DNA of 64,000 bases from Zygnema cylindricum (GCA_037447655.1 JBBHKE010003190.1:179424-243423); one strand, 5' to 3'. Positions 11,801-24,807 are shown, counted from the first letter of the stretch. Notes: generated by a model from the sequence alone, not told the origin. A program made the numbers and translations.

Positions 11801-13182
11801 CAGGTAACACCATTGAAAGATATAAGGCTAGGTTGGTTGCTAAAGGTTATACTCAGAAAGAAGGAATAGACTATAAAGAAACCTTTGCACCTGTAGTCAG
11901 ATTCCCTTCTGTCAGAATCCTCTTAAGTTTAGCTGCAGCTGAGGATATGGAAATACACCATATGGATATTAAGACCGCCTTCTTACACGGAGAGTTGGAA
12001 GAAGAAATTTACATGAGGCAACCGGAAGGATTTGTGGAAAGTGGAGAAGAAAGCAAGGTGTGCAAACTGATAAAATCACTTTATGGCCTTAAGCAAGCCC
12101 CACGGCAATGGAACATAAAATTGGACGAATTTCTGACAGGTTTGGGATACATTAGAATAAGTCCTGATCTCTCCATTTATATATTTGAGGCTGAAAATAG
12201 AGTGATATTTATTGCTATTTATGTAGATGATTTGTTAGTCTTCAGCAAGTCCATAGATAAAATTTACAAACTCAAACAGGATTTGAGAAGTCGGTTTGAC
12301 ATGAAAGATCTCGGCGAAGCAAAATACATTTTGGGGATTCAAATAGACTCAGAAAGAAGCTATCGATAATATGCTAGAAAATTTTCAGATGGAGAAAGCA
12401 AATGGGTGTACCACTCCCATGGATCTAAAGAAAGTATCGGAGGGGAGTGAAGAGAGAGGGATATTGATTTTGAATGATGAGATGGATGAGGAAGAAAAGA
12501 GGTTTATGGAACGAATTCCTTATCCACAAATTGTATGCAGTTTAACTTACTTTATGAATTGTACACATCCGGACATAGCTGCGGTTATAGGTGTTCTCAG
12601 TAGAAGTCTAAATGAACATAGGAAGAGAGAATGGGAAGCAGCCAAAAGAGTGATGAGATATTTGGTGGGAACAAGGGAATTATGGTTGCATTTGGGAGGG
12701 GAGCACACTGATATCACCACTTGGAGTAATGCCGGCTATGGGGATGTGCCTTTGAGACGATGTACAACTGGATATGTGTTGCAAATTGGATCTGGTGCAT
12801 GCTGTTCGAGTTGCAAACAACAGAAAGTAGTTGCTCAGCCACTATGGAGGCTGAATACATGGCTTCATGTGCTGCCACTAAAGAATTAATGTGGGTAAAA
12901 TCTCTACTCGAAGAACTTGGGTTCATGAAAACTGGGACTCGGAATGTCTTTTGTGATAATCGAGCTGCTATCTCTATCGCAGCTAATCCAAAACACCATT
13001 TCAAAGCTAAATATATGGATATAAGATTAGGCTTTGTCAAAGAGAAGGTTGACGATAAAATAATTAAACTAGTTCATAAAAGTGATCGAGAGATGATTGC
13101 AGACATGATGACAAAACTGGTGCCTTCTCCTAAGTTAAAATTTTGCAGAGAAAATTGTGGACTTAAATTAATAGTTGACTAA
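8804..13182 (+). pseudogene. copia C gag-pol (multiple stops and frameshifts)
   Basis: Gag begins with the MGPPSRVP reading and carries TAG at 8901-8903, the same codon as in element B. The frame 8910-9524 is the Gag body. 9534-10064 holds a zinc knuckle whose last Cys is Tyr (CHFCKKPRHNMADY) and the protease DSGAS. The GAG-pre-integrase region is at 10390-10560 with a TGA at 10461; the integrase core runs to about 11260 with further breaks. RT lies at 11614-12369 with YVDD at 12220-12231, then a frameshift. RNase H is split over 12371-12889 and 12860-13182. Domain order is complete but the product cannot be made. Confidence 0.9.
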
Positions 13183-13195
13183 GAATTAAAAGGAG

Positions 13196-14089
13196 TGTTG
13201 AAAAGAAGTAATTATTATTCACTTCTTAATTTAGACTCTAGAGTGAAGAGAGAGAGAGAGTGACCATAGTTGTCGCCATAATCAGAAAGAAACAGGCAGA
13301 CAGGCAGACAGATTGATAGATTACCAAAATGTTACCCTACACAAGATTTGAACCTTGGTCTACGATAGAGACATACGCCTTAATCATTAAGGCGTTAACA
13401 AAGCGATAAGCGTCTGTGGTTCGGTAAATAATTATAGTGTTACACAAAACGTCACTTTCACTTAACATACCAAAATTCACGAAACGCCATTTATAGTCAA
13501 ACGACGCTCGGGGACGCGAATCTAACCGTGTAAAATACATTATCGGACGGATGTCATCGCCCCCGCCAAACCCGAATGGATCTTTGGCGGCTTTTGGACA
13601 TAGCGCCGCCCTTTGCCACGTGGCGCCACATCATTGGACGTCGGAAAGGATGGGAAGAGGAACAATGGCTCCCGAGTTGACAAGTGTCAACTAGACGGCC
13701 ATGTTGTACAATGGTCGTACAACAAGTACAATCGGCCACTGTACATTCTTCTACTATACACTCTTTTGATTGGCCTAGGGTAGAGTAGTAGGTAGTTGTG
13801 AGTAGGAGTTATGGGACTTAGCGTGTTTGAGGCGCCACTCTCCAGATGACCTTTTGTATTTATAGGCCATCTTTGGCTAGCCATAACTTACTGGTCAGGG
13901 GAGCAAATTCAGTGATTCTTTAAGCGTTTGACTCAGGGGAGTCTTCTCCTCACAAGGGTGAGGGTGGTCAAAGTTTTTGTGTGCCTGGGCAGCACATATC
14001 CAGTGAGAAAGTGGAAGGGGCAAAATATTATCCTGGAGGCTTTGCATAGGCTGCTCATTCTGTGGGACAATGGAGGCCACATAATTTCA
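13196..14089 (+). repeat. 3' LTR of copia element C
   Basis: Starts TGTTGAAAAGAAG after the purine tract and ends ATTTCA at 14089, where homology to the 5' LTR stops. Length is 894 bp. It carries the same GTAC cluster (about 13705-13745) and stem-loop leader (13920-13970) as the 5' copy. Confidence 0.85.
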
Positions 14090-14217
14090 TTAACCGTTAT
14101 CCGAAACGCGTTTACGAAGTTAAAAGTTGACCGAAATTGGACTTCTCTCGACTACCCGTACCCACCCATACCCGAAAAAGTACAAAATTAATGGTACATT
14201 TCCCTTATACCTTCCGC

Positions 14218-14506
14218 GATACCAAAAGTACAAATTACAATAATGTTGGATAGTATGGACAGTACTAAACTTTCATTTTTTTTCGTTTTTTGCTTACCCG
14301 ACCGTACCCGATTTGTTTTTTTTTTTTGTGAATCAACCGCCCGAATCTGCCTGGCCCCTCAAATTTGGCACCCGAATTTGTTCCGGATCCAGCGCGGGTG
14401 GTCGGTTAACGGTCGGTTACGATTTTGGTTTTGCGACCTCTGCCACTGGGTTCCAAAGCGATGCTCTTCGGCTGGTCGCATCGGTTTGCCGACTAATCGT
14501 GTTAAT
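14218..14506. repeat. dispersed repeat, copy 1
   Basis: About 290 bp, from ACCAAAAGTACAAATTACAA to GGTCGCATCGGTTTGCCGA, repeated in the same orientation at 16436-16713. It contains the AACCGCCCGAATC and GCGGTCGGTTAACGG blocks. It has no coding capacity I trust and no terminal repeats seen. It may be part of a larger unrecognised element. Confidence 0.7.
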
Positions 14507-14929
14507 TGTTGAAGTACCGTTTGTTGACTTGTATTGATAAACTATGAAACATGTATTACAAGCCACAAAACCTCCCCCCTTTACTATGTATTTGTTTGAT
14601 GTTTTAGTTTCATAGACATGTTCAATTTTTTTCCAACAACTTGAAGTTTCCCTGCTTTCTTTCATTGGGTAATACTGAGCAATTTCACCATTTTTTGATT
14701 TTTGAAGTTTGTTTTGGATTATAGTTTTAAGATAAGCGAGAATGCTTTTCTCCATTTTGGTGTATGACTAGGTTTTGTTTGGATTGTGGTCAAGTTTCTC
14801 TAACTTAAATAGAAATTAAATTTATCGATTTATTGTTTGTAACATGTGAGTAAGCTAATAATTAGGATTTCTCGTGGGAAATTGGCGTAATAATTTGATT
14901 TCCGCTGATTTATTAACTAATAATTACTA

Positions 14930-15428
14930 CACCGCGAATCGTAATTAGAGTAAAGAAAAAAATAGAGTAAAAAAAGAGAAAAAAAATAATTAGAGTTATA
15001 AACTCTAATTTGTGTGATAGAACTTTTTCAAAAAGGAATTTACTCTAATTTATTTAAGTATTATAATTTGACGCGCTGAATATCTCTACTGTAAATTAGG
15101 TATTCGTACAGAATCTGAGAAATCGTACAGTTTATCGTCACTATGGCGTTTGCACTACGCGGTTTGTTAAAACGCAGTTACATGATAACGACTATTAAAT
15201 CATTATTTGTACCTTTTTACTTAATAAAGAACAATTTTGCACGGTCAGACACCGACCGTACGCCACACTATTTAAAATGACACTGTATTGGAGTTATTAA
15301 CGCTCATTCAAAAAGTACCTTAAATAGTATAATTAAACATTTAGAATCATTTACTCTATTTAACGTGATAGAGTCGAAATTTAGGGCGACCGAATTAGCG
15401 TTATTTACTCTAATTACGATTCGCGGTG
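14930..15428. mobile_element. TA-flanked MITE, CACCG family
   Basis: 499 bp bounded by inverted repeats CACCGCGAATCGTAATTAG and its complement, flanked by TA on both sides (14928-14929, 15429-15430). The TA target duplication and lack of coding suggest a Tc1/mariner (Stowaway-like) non-autonomous element. Related ends occur at 28109, 36074, 44678 and 47975. Confidence 0.75.
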
Positions 15429-15495
15429 TACATGTCGCATGACATTGACATAATAATATGATATATTTGTGGAAACATGTACGATGTATGAGTAA

Positions 15496-16235
15496 GGGTG
15501 AAGTTTCATTAGGACATTCTTTAATTGTACATCCAACATTACAGAATGCTACAATTTGAACAAAGTTCCTCTGCTACAATTTGAACGAAGTTCCATTGCG
15601 CAGAGTCTGTAATCCACGTATTTATACTTTAGTGGTACCACGTGAGTTAAGATCAGATGTCAAAATTCGTCAAGGATTTTCACACCGACCAAATATATTC
15701 ATTTGCGTACAATGTACGTGCGTACCAACACAACTTTTGTACTTTTTGCAGATGCCTTGTCAGATACCACCTCATTTTTTCTAGGGTTCCTGTTTTTTCG
15801 CGTGACGAATGAGCATGGCTAGAAATAGTGTGACGAATGGGTGCTAACAGAAATAGTGTGACGAAAGTGCGGTACGACATTTCGTTTGCATTTTTTGTTG
15901 GATTTTTGAATGCGTATATCGTGTGCGATTTTTTTTTATTTCCGTTCGTTGTCATATTGACACGTATGCTCATTATCCAACGTGTCGCGGCTCAAAAAAT
16001 TATGTAATTGGTGATGTACCTCGCGGGGTATATCACCAATTACAAAAACTTACGAAGCGAATGCTTCGCGAAAAAACATCCAACGGTCATTGTTAACTCC
16101 CAGAATTTTGGAGAATATTGACAAGATCTTTGTAATGTTGTTTTCCGGATAAAAAAAAAAAAAAAGTACGGCGTAGTACGGAGAGGTCTGAATTTCTGTA
16201 AACAACCTCACTTTTCGTCTAATGGAACTTCACCC
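15496..16235 (+). mobile_element. PIF/Harbinger-like MITE (P1)
   Basis: 740 bp with ends GGGTGAAGTTTCATTAG and CTAATGGAACTTCACCC, flanked by TAA on both sides (15493-15495, 16236-16238). A TAA/TTA target duplication with GGG-starting inverted repeats is the PIF/Harbinger pattern. No transposase frame is seen. Other copies in this window: 28618-42035 (split by gypsy), 42044-42743, 42744-43500, 55281-55965. Confidence 0.75.
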
Positions 16236-16435
16236 TAATCCAATAATTACGATCTGTCACGTGATATTGACATAATAATTTGACATATTTTTGGATCACC
16301 ATATAAAGTGCATAATTAACACTTTACAATAGATTACGATTTGCGGCCCTTATCTTTTAGTAAGATTCGCGAAATGAAGTGTTAGTACCGTGTCAGATTT
16401 GCGATTCTAATCATGATGTCACGTACTTCCACGAT

Positions 16436-16713
16436 ACCAAAAGTACAAATTACAATAATGTTGGAAACAAAAAGTACAAAAATTTCAATTTTTGTTTGTT
16501 TTTTGCTTGACCGACAGTAACCGAATTTTTCTTTTTTGTCTGTGAATCAACCGCCCGAATCCGCCCGACCCCCCAAATTTGGCAACCGAATCCGTTCCGC
16601 AGCCGGCGCGGGCGGTCGGTTAACGGTCGGTCACAGTTTCGGTTGACCGTTTGCGACCTCTGGTTCCAAAGCGATGATTTTCGGCTGGTCGCATCGGTTT
16701 GCCGATTAATCAG
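16436..16713. repeat. dispersed repeat, copy 2
   Basis: Second copy of the repeat at 14218-14506, same orientation, diverged by small indels. The two copies are 2.2 kb apart with a TA MITE and P1 between them, so they may be remnants of one segmental or element duplication. Confidence 0.7.
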
Positions 16714-18869
16714 TTTTCGATACAGTGCGCATTTCTAAGAAACATTCGTTTCATATTGGTATTCACAGTAACGAACCTAGTCTGTACTATTCAAGGAACG
16801 GTTAGCGTTATCATAAGTGTTGTGGTGTCTATTGCAAAGAACCACACCGCCCATCGTTATTATTTATTAGCGTAAATAACACTAATTTTGTCGCGGCTTG
16901 TTTGAACGTTAAGTGCGTTTCAAATGTAAATGAACTTTCAATAGCTGTTGCTACTCTATACAAACCATAAATTAGCTGACAATAACGTAAAATAATGCTA
17001 AGAACATCTAAATTTAAAAAAGTGTTGATGCCAGCTCAATGTACAAGCTACAAAGTCGACACACAAACTGGCGTTAAATGCCAAAATTAATGTTATTATT
17101 ATCATTATTTTTTAAGCCTATACACAAAATAGCATAAATACCACGAAATTAGCATGGCGGATCTTTTTCACTATTTATGTTATTTTTTTAGCCCTGGCAG
17201 AATAAAATATAAAATCAAAGTGAATATGAAAAAAAAAAGGTTAATTTTTACGCCATTTGAATGGAAAGCTCTATGTGATGATTTTAACTTTGACAAATAT
17301 AACTATTGAACTTTCGCATAATTTGAGATTTTGGTCCCAGTTTTCTACATATATAAGTCGCTACAAGGCAAATGCAAATACTGCCCTTTCTTCATTTGAT
17401 TTCACCAGACAATCGGAATAATGGGGAATAGCTGAAACTTCACTGCCCAACGCTATTAGAGTTAAGCACTCTAAATCAAGTGTGTGTCTTTTTGTCCTAA
17501 AATCACAAATAAATAAAAATAAAAACCAATGTCATTGACACTTTTAGTTAAGTGGTTTATAATGAGCCATGTGGCAAGACATAATTTAGTTTTAAGTTAG
17601 TTGTGTAAAAAATGTTCAACGCTAATAACTACATGAATAGTGATGATGGGCAGTGTGATATTCCCGGGATCTTTCGATAACGAATCCTCTAATTGGAGTC
17701 GTTAGGATTTTTGGTGGGAAACATTTCTCTGCCTTGGCCACACTGTGCATCGCTGTAAGCTTTGGTGTTTTGTTCCCCACTTCAACCATCATTTCTCAGT
17801 GCACACCTGTCGGGTTTCATTTGAGGTGCCGATCGAAAGGTTACAATCTTAGCTTTCCACTGCAACTGTCAGATTACCAACTGCACAAGTATGCACAGAA
17901 AGAAATGAGCCTGTAAGGCCCAAAAAAAAATTAGGGTTACAGCCATACAAGGTGTATTTTCCATAAAACATTCAACATGTAGTCTATATAAGAAGACTTC
18001 ATAAGCCCACTTCTTATATGGCCATCCAATAGAAATCTCTTGTTCCAACCATAGTTTGAATATGCGAAACCAGCTGGAAACCCTATATGTGGCTATGCCA
18101 TGTTTACATACTATATCTGTATCATACAGTATAATATGCGTACAGTATGGAAAACTGTTTATAGCGTTTCCAAAAGTTTTCGCACATTCAAATTATAGTT
18201 CCAACACCACACCACAAAACAGATTTAACTGCTATGCAGAACCAACAAAAGGAAAAAAAAAACATTTGTAAAAAAGGGGAAAGAAACACCCTCATCTTTA
18301 AACAGTTCAGCTCGACATAGATCACACATAGAACACCAAAAAGTGGACAAGTTGGCAACAAAACGGCTTCCAATAGGAGGCACTTCGACTAGCTTTATAA
18401 ATTTGTGGTGCAAATACATATCTTTCTTCCTATTGTTACACTATCCAATTGCTACATAACCTTGCTGACAGAATTTTGCCCTCGTTGGTAAAGGTAAAAT
18501 TGACGCAAGTCACCTCTTTCGCATGTAAAAGAAAAAGAAAACATGTTTCTTGAACATTACGAAACGTGACGTCAGGACCGAGAATGAAAAAGTCTCGCAA
18601 TCAAAAACATAACCCAAATTACAATTATACATTTTACCCTGTGCAGCCATCTGCTCGATGTACTTTATTTTTCCGTGTAAGGAAGGACAAGACCTATCCA
18701 ATTAACTGCAATTGCAGTGAAGGAACCAGTTACTCTTTCCCTTGCATTAATTAACTAATGTGCTTCAACAGTCGAGAAGCTCTTCCATGGTAAGCTCTCC
18801 TTCAATAGTACATTACATCGTGAATAGATTAACGAGTGTTGAATACCACGAAAAAAAATGGGAAAAACC
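16714..18869. other. non-coding region; candidate MITE at 17440-17656
   Basis: No convincing coding frame. A pair of inverted ends, CACTGCCCAACGCTATTAG near 17440 and its diverged complement ending GATGGGCAGTG near 17656, suggests a 217-bp MITE. A fragment with a CACACCGCCCATCGTTATTA end lies at 16848. 17930-18869 lies downstream of the U-box gene and may hold its 3' UTR. Confidence 0.4.
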
Positions 18870-21856
18870 TCATGCGGCACGCAGAAGTCGCATCAAAGAC
18901 GAAGCCTGCGGTACAATAGGATGGGAAACAAATTAATTAAAGAAAGTGACAAAACTCAGAAAACCCCACACTTGATGAAGAAGTAAAGAAATTGACAAAA
19001 CACAAAAAACAGCACACGTTCATTTACCAGAAACCTTGTAAGGTGACTATTACTGACAAGACTGGCCAGTAGTCACAGTAATCGTACAAATAACTGTACT
19101 GTTTTGTAAATAGAAGTACATTTTTTTATATAATTACGGTGAATATTGGCCAGTCTTGAAAATAATCACCTACATATAATTAATATCATCAACATTTTAC
19201 TGAGCCTGACTTATTCTCCAGGTTTTCTAACAACAACTGAGAGCCTTGCAAAAGTCTGTTCAAAGGTGAACCCTCACAAATAGTTTTTTTTTGCAGAATG
19301 CCAAATACAGCAAAAAATCCCAGAAAATTCTTTTTCTGTAGGTATACACAGCTTTACAGTTTACAAGACTGAAGGACATAGGCATCAAGAAACTTAACAA
19401 GATTTTAAACAATTTAAAATGCCTTTAGGTTTGAACTTAAAACTGCCAACAATCGTTGTACGTAAAACCACAACCTAGCATTTAAGAAAGACATGACATT
19501 TTCACCATAAAAATTTGACAGCAAAGGAGCTTTATAAATTAACTGACATATAGGGTAATTACACATATGCAATTACTGGACTTACTGGCCAGTAATAGCA
19601 GCGATCCTACAAAAAAGTGAACAAACCGTACAGTTATCTGTATGAGTACTGCGATTACTGGCCAATAACACCAGTAATTGCACATGAGTAATTACCCGGT
19701 GAAACCCATTCCATAATGCTTAGGCTTCCAGACCTGTAACATACCTTATCTCGGCCTCTTGGTGATGTGCTTTGTGAAAGCGGCAAAAGTGGAAAGAGTC
19801 CTCCTTCTCTCTTAATTACATCTACACATTTCGTGTTCCAATTTGCAAGCTGCAATAAAGTAGCCGTCGCATTTATTTGTGCTTTTTCCGACTTCCCCGA
19901 CTCTAGCACTCCTACCAACAGACGGATCCCTCTCATTCTCTCCAACAAATCACAGGCATCGTATGTTTTTGACAAAGTTGCTAAGAGTGCAACCACTTCC
20001 TCTTCTACGCCACATGCCCCTGGAGTATCTAGAATCTTCAAAATACTCAAAACGCAGCCTGCGTGAACTATTTCAGTTCTGCAATTCGTATCTATCGCCA
20101 AATTAAACAAACCAATTGCAGCGTCTTTCCTTGCCCTCGTGCTTCCTGTGCCAAGTATATTCACGAGAAGAGGAACTGCTCCAGCATCTCTCACAGCTGT
20201 TCTTCCTTGAGGAGCAACAGTCAAACTGCTAATGGCTCCTGCCGCATTCTCTCTTGCCCTAACCGTCTGACCTTTAATCATAGCTCTCACCAAAGGCTCT
20301 ACCGCTCCGGCGACAACTATCCTAACTTTGGCTTCTATCTCCAATGCAAGGTTAAGAAGCACAGTAATCGAGTATTCTTGAATCAGCGCATCATGTGAAC
20401 TCAAAAGTGGTAAAATTATCAAAACAACACCAAGTTCTCCCATTCTTCGTCGCGTCAATTTGGAAATCTTCGTCAAATTCCAGAGAGCTTCCACCGCAGA
20501 TTGCAACTCTTCTACAGAAGATTCCTCCTGATCACGGGCTTGGGCTTGGGCTTGGGCTTGGGCTTGGGCTTGATCATCTTCCAAACGCTTCCCTTCAAAT
20601 CTCTCATCAGTGGATTTGCACGGTCGATTTGAACAATTTCCTTGCGACTGCATTGCGATCACTTTCTCTTCCACCACTTTTAAAAGTTCTGATATCGTTT
20701 CATCATCGACAGGTGCGGATGGTTCTCTTTGAAGCGTAAGAGAGGCAAAGCTGTGACGACGAAGTAAAATTGGAACCGGAGGAGAGCTACTTTCTGCAAA
20801 TGACTTACAAGACCTATGCAATTGTTTCTTTTCAGTAAACTGCTTCTTTTTTTTTTCTAACTTGTTGAAACTAGTGCTCTTTTGGAAAGGTTGTACAGGA
20901 GTATCAGTACCACTAACATTCCTTGGCGACTCTTCTGGCAATTTACTGTCAAGCGTATCATTCTTACCGCAATTATTTCCTCCACTGCTACTTCCGTTCT
21001 CAGAATGACTACAACATGACTCCATAGGACTCATCAAAAGCTCCGTTTTCAGTCCCACACTAGAAGAAGCTTCACCAACCACACTAATTTGATGCATAGA
21101 ACAACTATCGCTAGCCTTATCATCCTTAGAAACGTCATTTATCACAACACCATTTCCCAACCTCCCCATCATTCGTCGTATCTCTTCCAGCTTCCTTCCT
21201 CGAACCTTCTCCTCTCCACCAGTCTTCAAAAACTCTCCAGAAATATTTCCTTGTCCTTTACTATTACTATTAAAATCTGCCTCCGCTTTCACTGTCACCC
21301 TATCTAACAAAACTTTCCCATTCTTATCGCACCAATTTCTAATAGCCTCTCTCATAGGGCCATGTGGCCGAAGCTCCTGGCTTTGAAGAGCCAAATTATT
21401 TTTCGGACACGTGTTGTGTCCTTCACGGAACCAGCGTTCTACGTACGCACGCTCGTAAGTTTGTCCTGACGCGGTAACGACGGGATCCACCATAACATCC
21501 AAAGACAAAGGACAAAGAAACTCCGGAGGAGGAGCGGAAGTGGTTCCAGAAGAATCTTCCCACTCTTGTACGGCTTTTCTTAACCTTTCTTCGGTATACA
21601 GCAATGGCGGAGGACTTGTGACAGATGCTCCGGAAGCCATGGATGAGAGCTTCCTGTCTCGTTGTGGACTTCCAGACTTTTGCTGTAGGCAAGAAGAAGA
21701 AGTCTCCTCCCAAATAGCAGCCATAGCTGTGGCGGCCATGGCGGAAATTTGTTTGGAGTTTGTCGATAGTGTCGTTAGTTTGTCGGGCGAAACATTGGGG
21801 TTGAGGATCTTGAGCTTCAGAGGCAGCCTCTGAGAAGGCAGGGGAGGGCGTACCAT
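18870..21856 (-). CDS. PUB: U-box / ARM-repeat E3 ubiquitin ligase
   Basis: Plant U-box proteins transfer ubiquitin from E2 enzymes to substrates bound by their ARM repeats. Model: exon 1 21856-19745 (704 codons), intron 18906-19744 with GT...AG, exon 2 18905-18870. The ATG at 21856 (MVRPPLPSQ) is the first in the frame. The U-box is at residues ~111-181 (EFLCPLSLDVMVDPVV, SGQTYERAYVERWF, CPKN), followed by a Ser-rich linker and a (QA)n run. Tandem ARM repeats cover about residue 470 to the end (ALWNLT, LLNLALE, AAGAISSLT, ARKDAAIGLFNLA). The donor AAG|GTATGT falls exactly where family proteins read RGRDK, and the 36-nt exon 2 supplies ASSLMRLLRAA and a stop, the usual basic helix at the C-terminus. 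Total about 715 aa. The specific PUB orthologue is not assigned. Confidence 0.88.
19042..19170. mobile_element. small MITE in U-box gene intron (1)
   Basis: 129 bp with inverted ends GGTGACTATTACTGACAAGACTGGCCA and the diverged complement ending GGCCAGTCTTGAAAATAATCACC. It lies inside the single intron of the U-box gene. It shares a GGCCAGT block with the element at 19553. Confidence 0.6.
19553..19697. mobile_element. small MITE in U-box gene intron (2)
   Basis: 145 bp, almost a perfect palindrome: GGGTAATTACACATATGC at the left and the complement of GGGTAATTACTCATGTGC at the right. It starts about 48 bp downstream of the splice donor, so an unspliced message would read a short MITE-derived tail. 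This is why the unspliced frame ends at 19655. Confidence 0.65.
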
Positions 21857-22921
21857 GGTGTGCGCTACACCATACGGCTGGCAAATAAAATTTTCCGTAA
21901 AACGTCTTCCGGATTGGTGTACCTGGCCGTGAATTTTTCGTATGGCTTTTTGTTTTTTTTCTGACCGAGGCGTCGTTTGAGTGGCTGACAGCAGGCTTGG
22001 AAGGGAAGAAGACGGCAAAATCTACCGACAGCAGAAAAAAACGTTTTTTTAGGAGGAGTTGTTTTCGAACGTCAGGCTTGGAAAAGAAGTTTCGAACGAC
22101 GGACACCGTACGACATTCGTACGAACATGGTGTAAATCTCCTGTAAACTCGTACATTTTTTCCCTTACAGTTGGCTGGCAGACAGCAGCAGGCTTGGTTA
22201 CAAAGAGAAGCAAGGAAATGACCGACATACTCGTAGGGTTTGGGCAGGAGGAGGACGCGCGTTCCAGATTGAAAGGTTGAAGCTTTGAGTTTCGTCTCGA
22301 CGATTGGCTGTCGTAAAGTCACCAGACAAATGTATTGGCTGGCGCGTGACAGTGACCGGATCCGGAGGAGGCGGAAGGACCGTACGGAAAGTGAACAATG
22401 GAGTACCTAGTCAGAAGAAACAACGAGAATCAGGGGTCGTTCGGTAGCTGCGTCAGTGGAGAGTACAATAAATCGAATCTATTATGTGTTGGATCTATCT
22501 TAGGTGGACGTTGTACTGTACGGCTATTTCAGTTTAAATTTTGGCGCTTGTGGAGGTAAAATCCTGAATGTTTGACATTCTGGTGTACGGTAGGATTTGA
22601 GGAGGATTCTGTACCTTTGTTTCTTCAGGAAGTTTTTCGCGGTGACATGATTTGATTGGATCTTGAGAGGCGGTCATAAAATTTTAAAAATTTGTATGTG
22701 ATTCTCGATTCTTGCTCATGTTATTAGAGCCATAGAAGCCGGCAGGCGGCACCTACAGAAATCCTTTGTCGTTTTTTCTGGTTAATAGTGTGACATGTGC
22801 CGAATAGAACCTTAAACACACAATATCACACACCCGTTTGTATCCTTTTTCATCTGAAAGATTATATAAAAAATTACCGCGCACAACCGAACCAACCAAC
22901 CAAAGCTGGTGGGTGAAAGAC
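21857..22921. other. 5' region of U-box gene
   Basis: The frame of the U-box gene stays open without a Met up to 22018, so the transcript probably has a 5' UTR here. Several short reverse-strand frames overlap but show no domain. No clear TATA box. Promoter elements cannot be assigned with confidence. Confidence 0.4.
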
Positions 22922-23105
22922 TGAAAGCTTTGTCCAAATCGACAAATTAACAAATCGACAAAGATAATAACGACAAATACTAAAACGACAAAAAAGCGGG
23001 CCGGGATAGAAGCTTTGTCCGAAAAATGAGAGAGCGAAAACATCATCAATAATTTTCTATTTGTCGTTTTTAAATTTGTCGTTTCCTTTTTGACAAAGCT
23101 TTCGC
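22922..23105. repeat. small inverted-repeat element, GAAAGCTTTGTC ends
   Basis: About 185 bp bounded by GAAAGCTTTGTC and GACAAAGCTTTC, with several CGACAAA / TTTGTCG units inside both halves. It is probably a non-autonomous DNA element; a target duplication was not found. Confidence 0.5.
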
Positions 23106-24363
23106 CTCGGTTAGTTCATTTTAGCGCTATTGGTACAGCGGATACGAACAGGTGTCGTAAACTGACGGTGAATTTTCGTTGTACATGTAACGACGATCCC
23201 TCAGTTTGCGGCTTTGCGCAGAAATTATCCTCCCAAACAGGAAATTTGACCAATAGCAATCTGTTCTTCGTTTCCATTATAGCGTACGACAGCCAAACGA
23301 AAGGCTCTCCGTTACGTTATAATATTTTCCCTTAGTACGCACTGATCTATAGGGTTCAATATGGTTTTATAACATACTACTTATTGTACATGACGACAAA
23401 GCACTTCCCTCTTTTGCTGGCTTTTCATTTGTCCTGTCACAATTGTAATGATTTTAAAGTCCTGAGACAAAAAAAAAGAGTTTTAATTTTTAAAGGTTGA
23501 GCTCTATTGGACCCTTTCAGATTAAAAAAACGTCCATTTGAAAATCGCGATGAACCGCAGAAAAGTACAGTACCAGCTCAATGATTGGATACCCGCGGGA
23601 GATCCGGCGGACAAAGCTATTTTAGTATTTTACTATGCGTCTAATGTACGGAAAAATAAACCTGATACACCGTAATTTTCTGTGGAAATTTTGAGAGAAG
23701 TCCTTAGACGTCTCAAAAAGAAAATTGATTGGCCCGATTTCAGAGTTCATCCCAGAATAAAAATTGAACGTGTGAATTTAAAAAGAAAATCACGTACTTG
23801 CGATTCTTCCCGTACTATTTCTTATTGACCACTCGGCGAATAACGAATGGTCCGGTTCGTCCGATGGAGCCCATCGATGGATTTCGTCGCGCAAAATGAG
23901 CATTTCTAAAACCGTACAAGTCCCAATGGAGACCGACCAGTCCCTACGATTGTGACTAGAACGAGAGCTGTATGGGATGAATAGTGTGGATTCTAGACTC
24001 CATTGCCAAGCGTTAGTGTGTTTAATTCGGTCGCGGCTTCTTTTGACGATTACTAACATTGTTAAATAAGTGGACCACAAGACGCCACGCTCCTCTATAT
24101 CAAACGATGGTTATGCGTTCTACCTCGGCATATGCACTACATAGTGTATCGCTAGTAGGGCTAATGTTTTTTTTCCACTTACAACATTTTTTCTCCGTAC
24201 ACACTTATCAGATTTTGGATCTGACGGTTGCGCATTCTCAGCTTCCGATTGGCGGTTTCAAATTGAAAATTCGACAATTGTGTACGGAGAAAATATGTTT
24301 TAAGTAGCGTAAAAATTATTAATCCTAATAGACTATTAGGATTAATAAATTTTACCGTGAATC
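23106..24363. other. unassigned intergenic sequence
   Basis: No coding frame with recognisable domains. A perfect 20-nt palindrome-like AATCCTAATAGACTATTAGGATT is near 24322-24344, just before the hAT cluster. Confidence 0.35.
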
Positions 24364-24807
24364 GCTATTACTAGAGTTGGGTATCGGGTAGTTTCCTATC
24401 GCGATAATTTCGATATTCGATATATCGAATATCGATCGAGCAGATTCCTCGATATATCGTACCGGGACCAACATAAATCATCGCGATATATATCGCAAAA
24501 ATTGCGTGTCCGTACAGTCAGAGTACGGAAAATCGTACGAAAAAAGCGTACGGGGAATCGTACGGAAATTCGTATGGATAATTTGCCCCCCCCCCACTGA
24601 GCGCTCGGGGGGGGGGGGGGGGGGGGGGGAAAAAAAAATTATCTAAAATTTTCATTTTCGATATATCGTCGATACGATATATCGGCGATATATCGCGATA
24701 ATTTGGTTTTCGATATATCGAAGCGATATATCAATTATCGGGTACCTGAAATTCGATATATATCGAATATCGGCAAAAGGTCCTCGATACCCAACACTAG
24801 CTATTAC
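24364..24807. mobile_element. hAT non-autonomous element 1, with 8-bp TSD
   Basis: Element 24372-24799 with ends TAGAGTTGGGTATCG and CGATACCCAACACTA, flanked by the 8-bp duplication GCTATTAC (24364-24371, 24800-24807). An 8-bp TSD and TAG...CTA ends are diagnostic of hAT. The interior is rich in CGATATATCG palindromes and has a C10/G23 hairpin near 24586-24629. No transposase. Confidence 0.85.

Noticed and set aside
14243-14537. Plus-strand frames of 74-89 codons
   Set aside because: They lie within the dispersed repeat at 14218-14506; the second copy at 16436 does not keep the frames.
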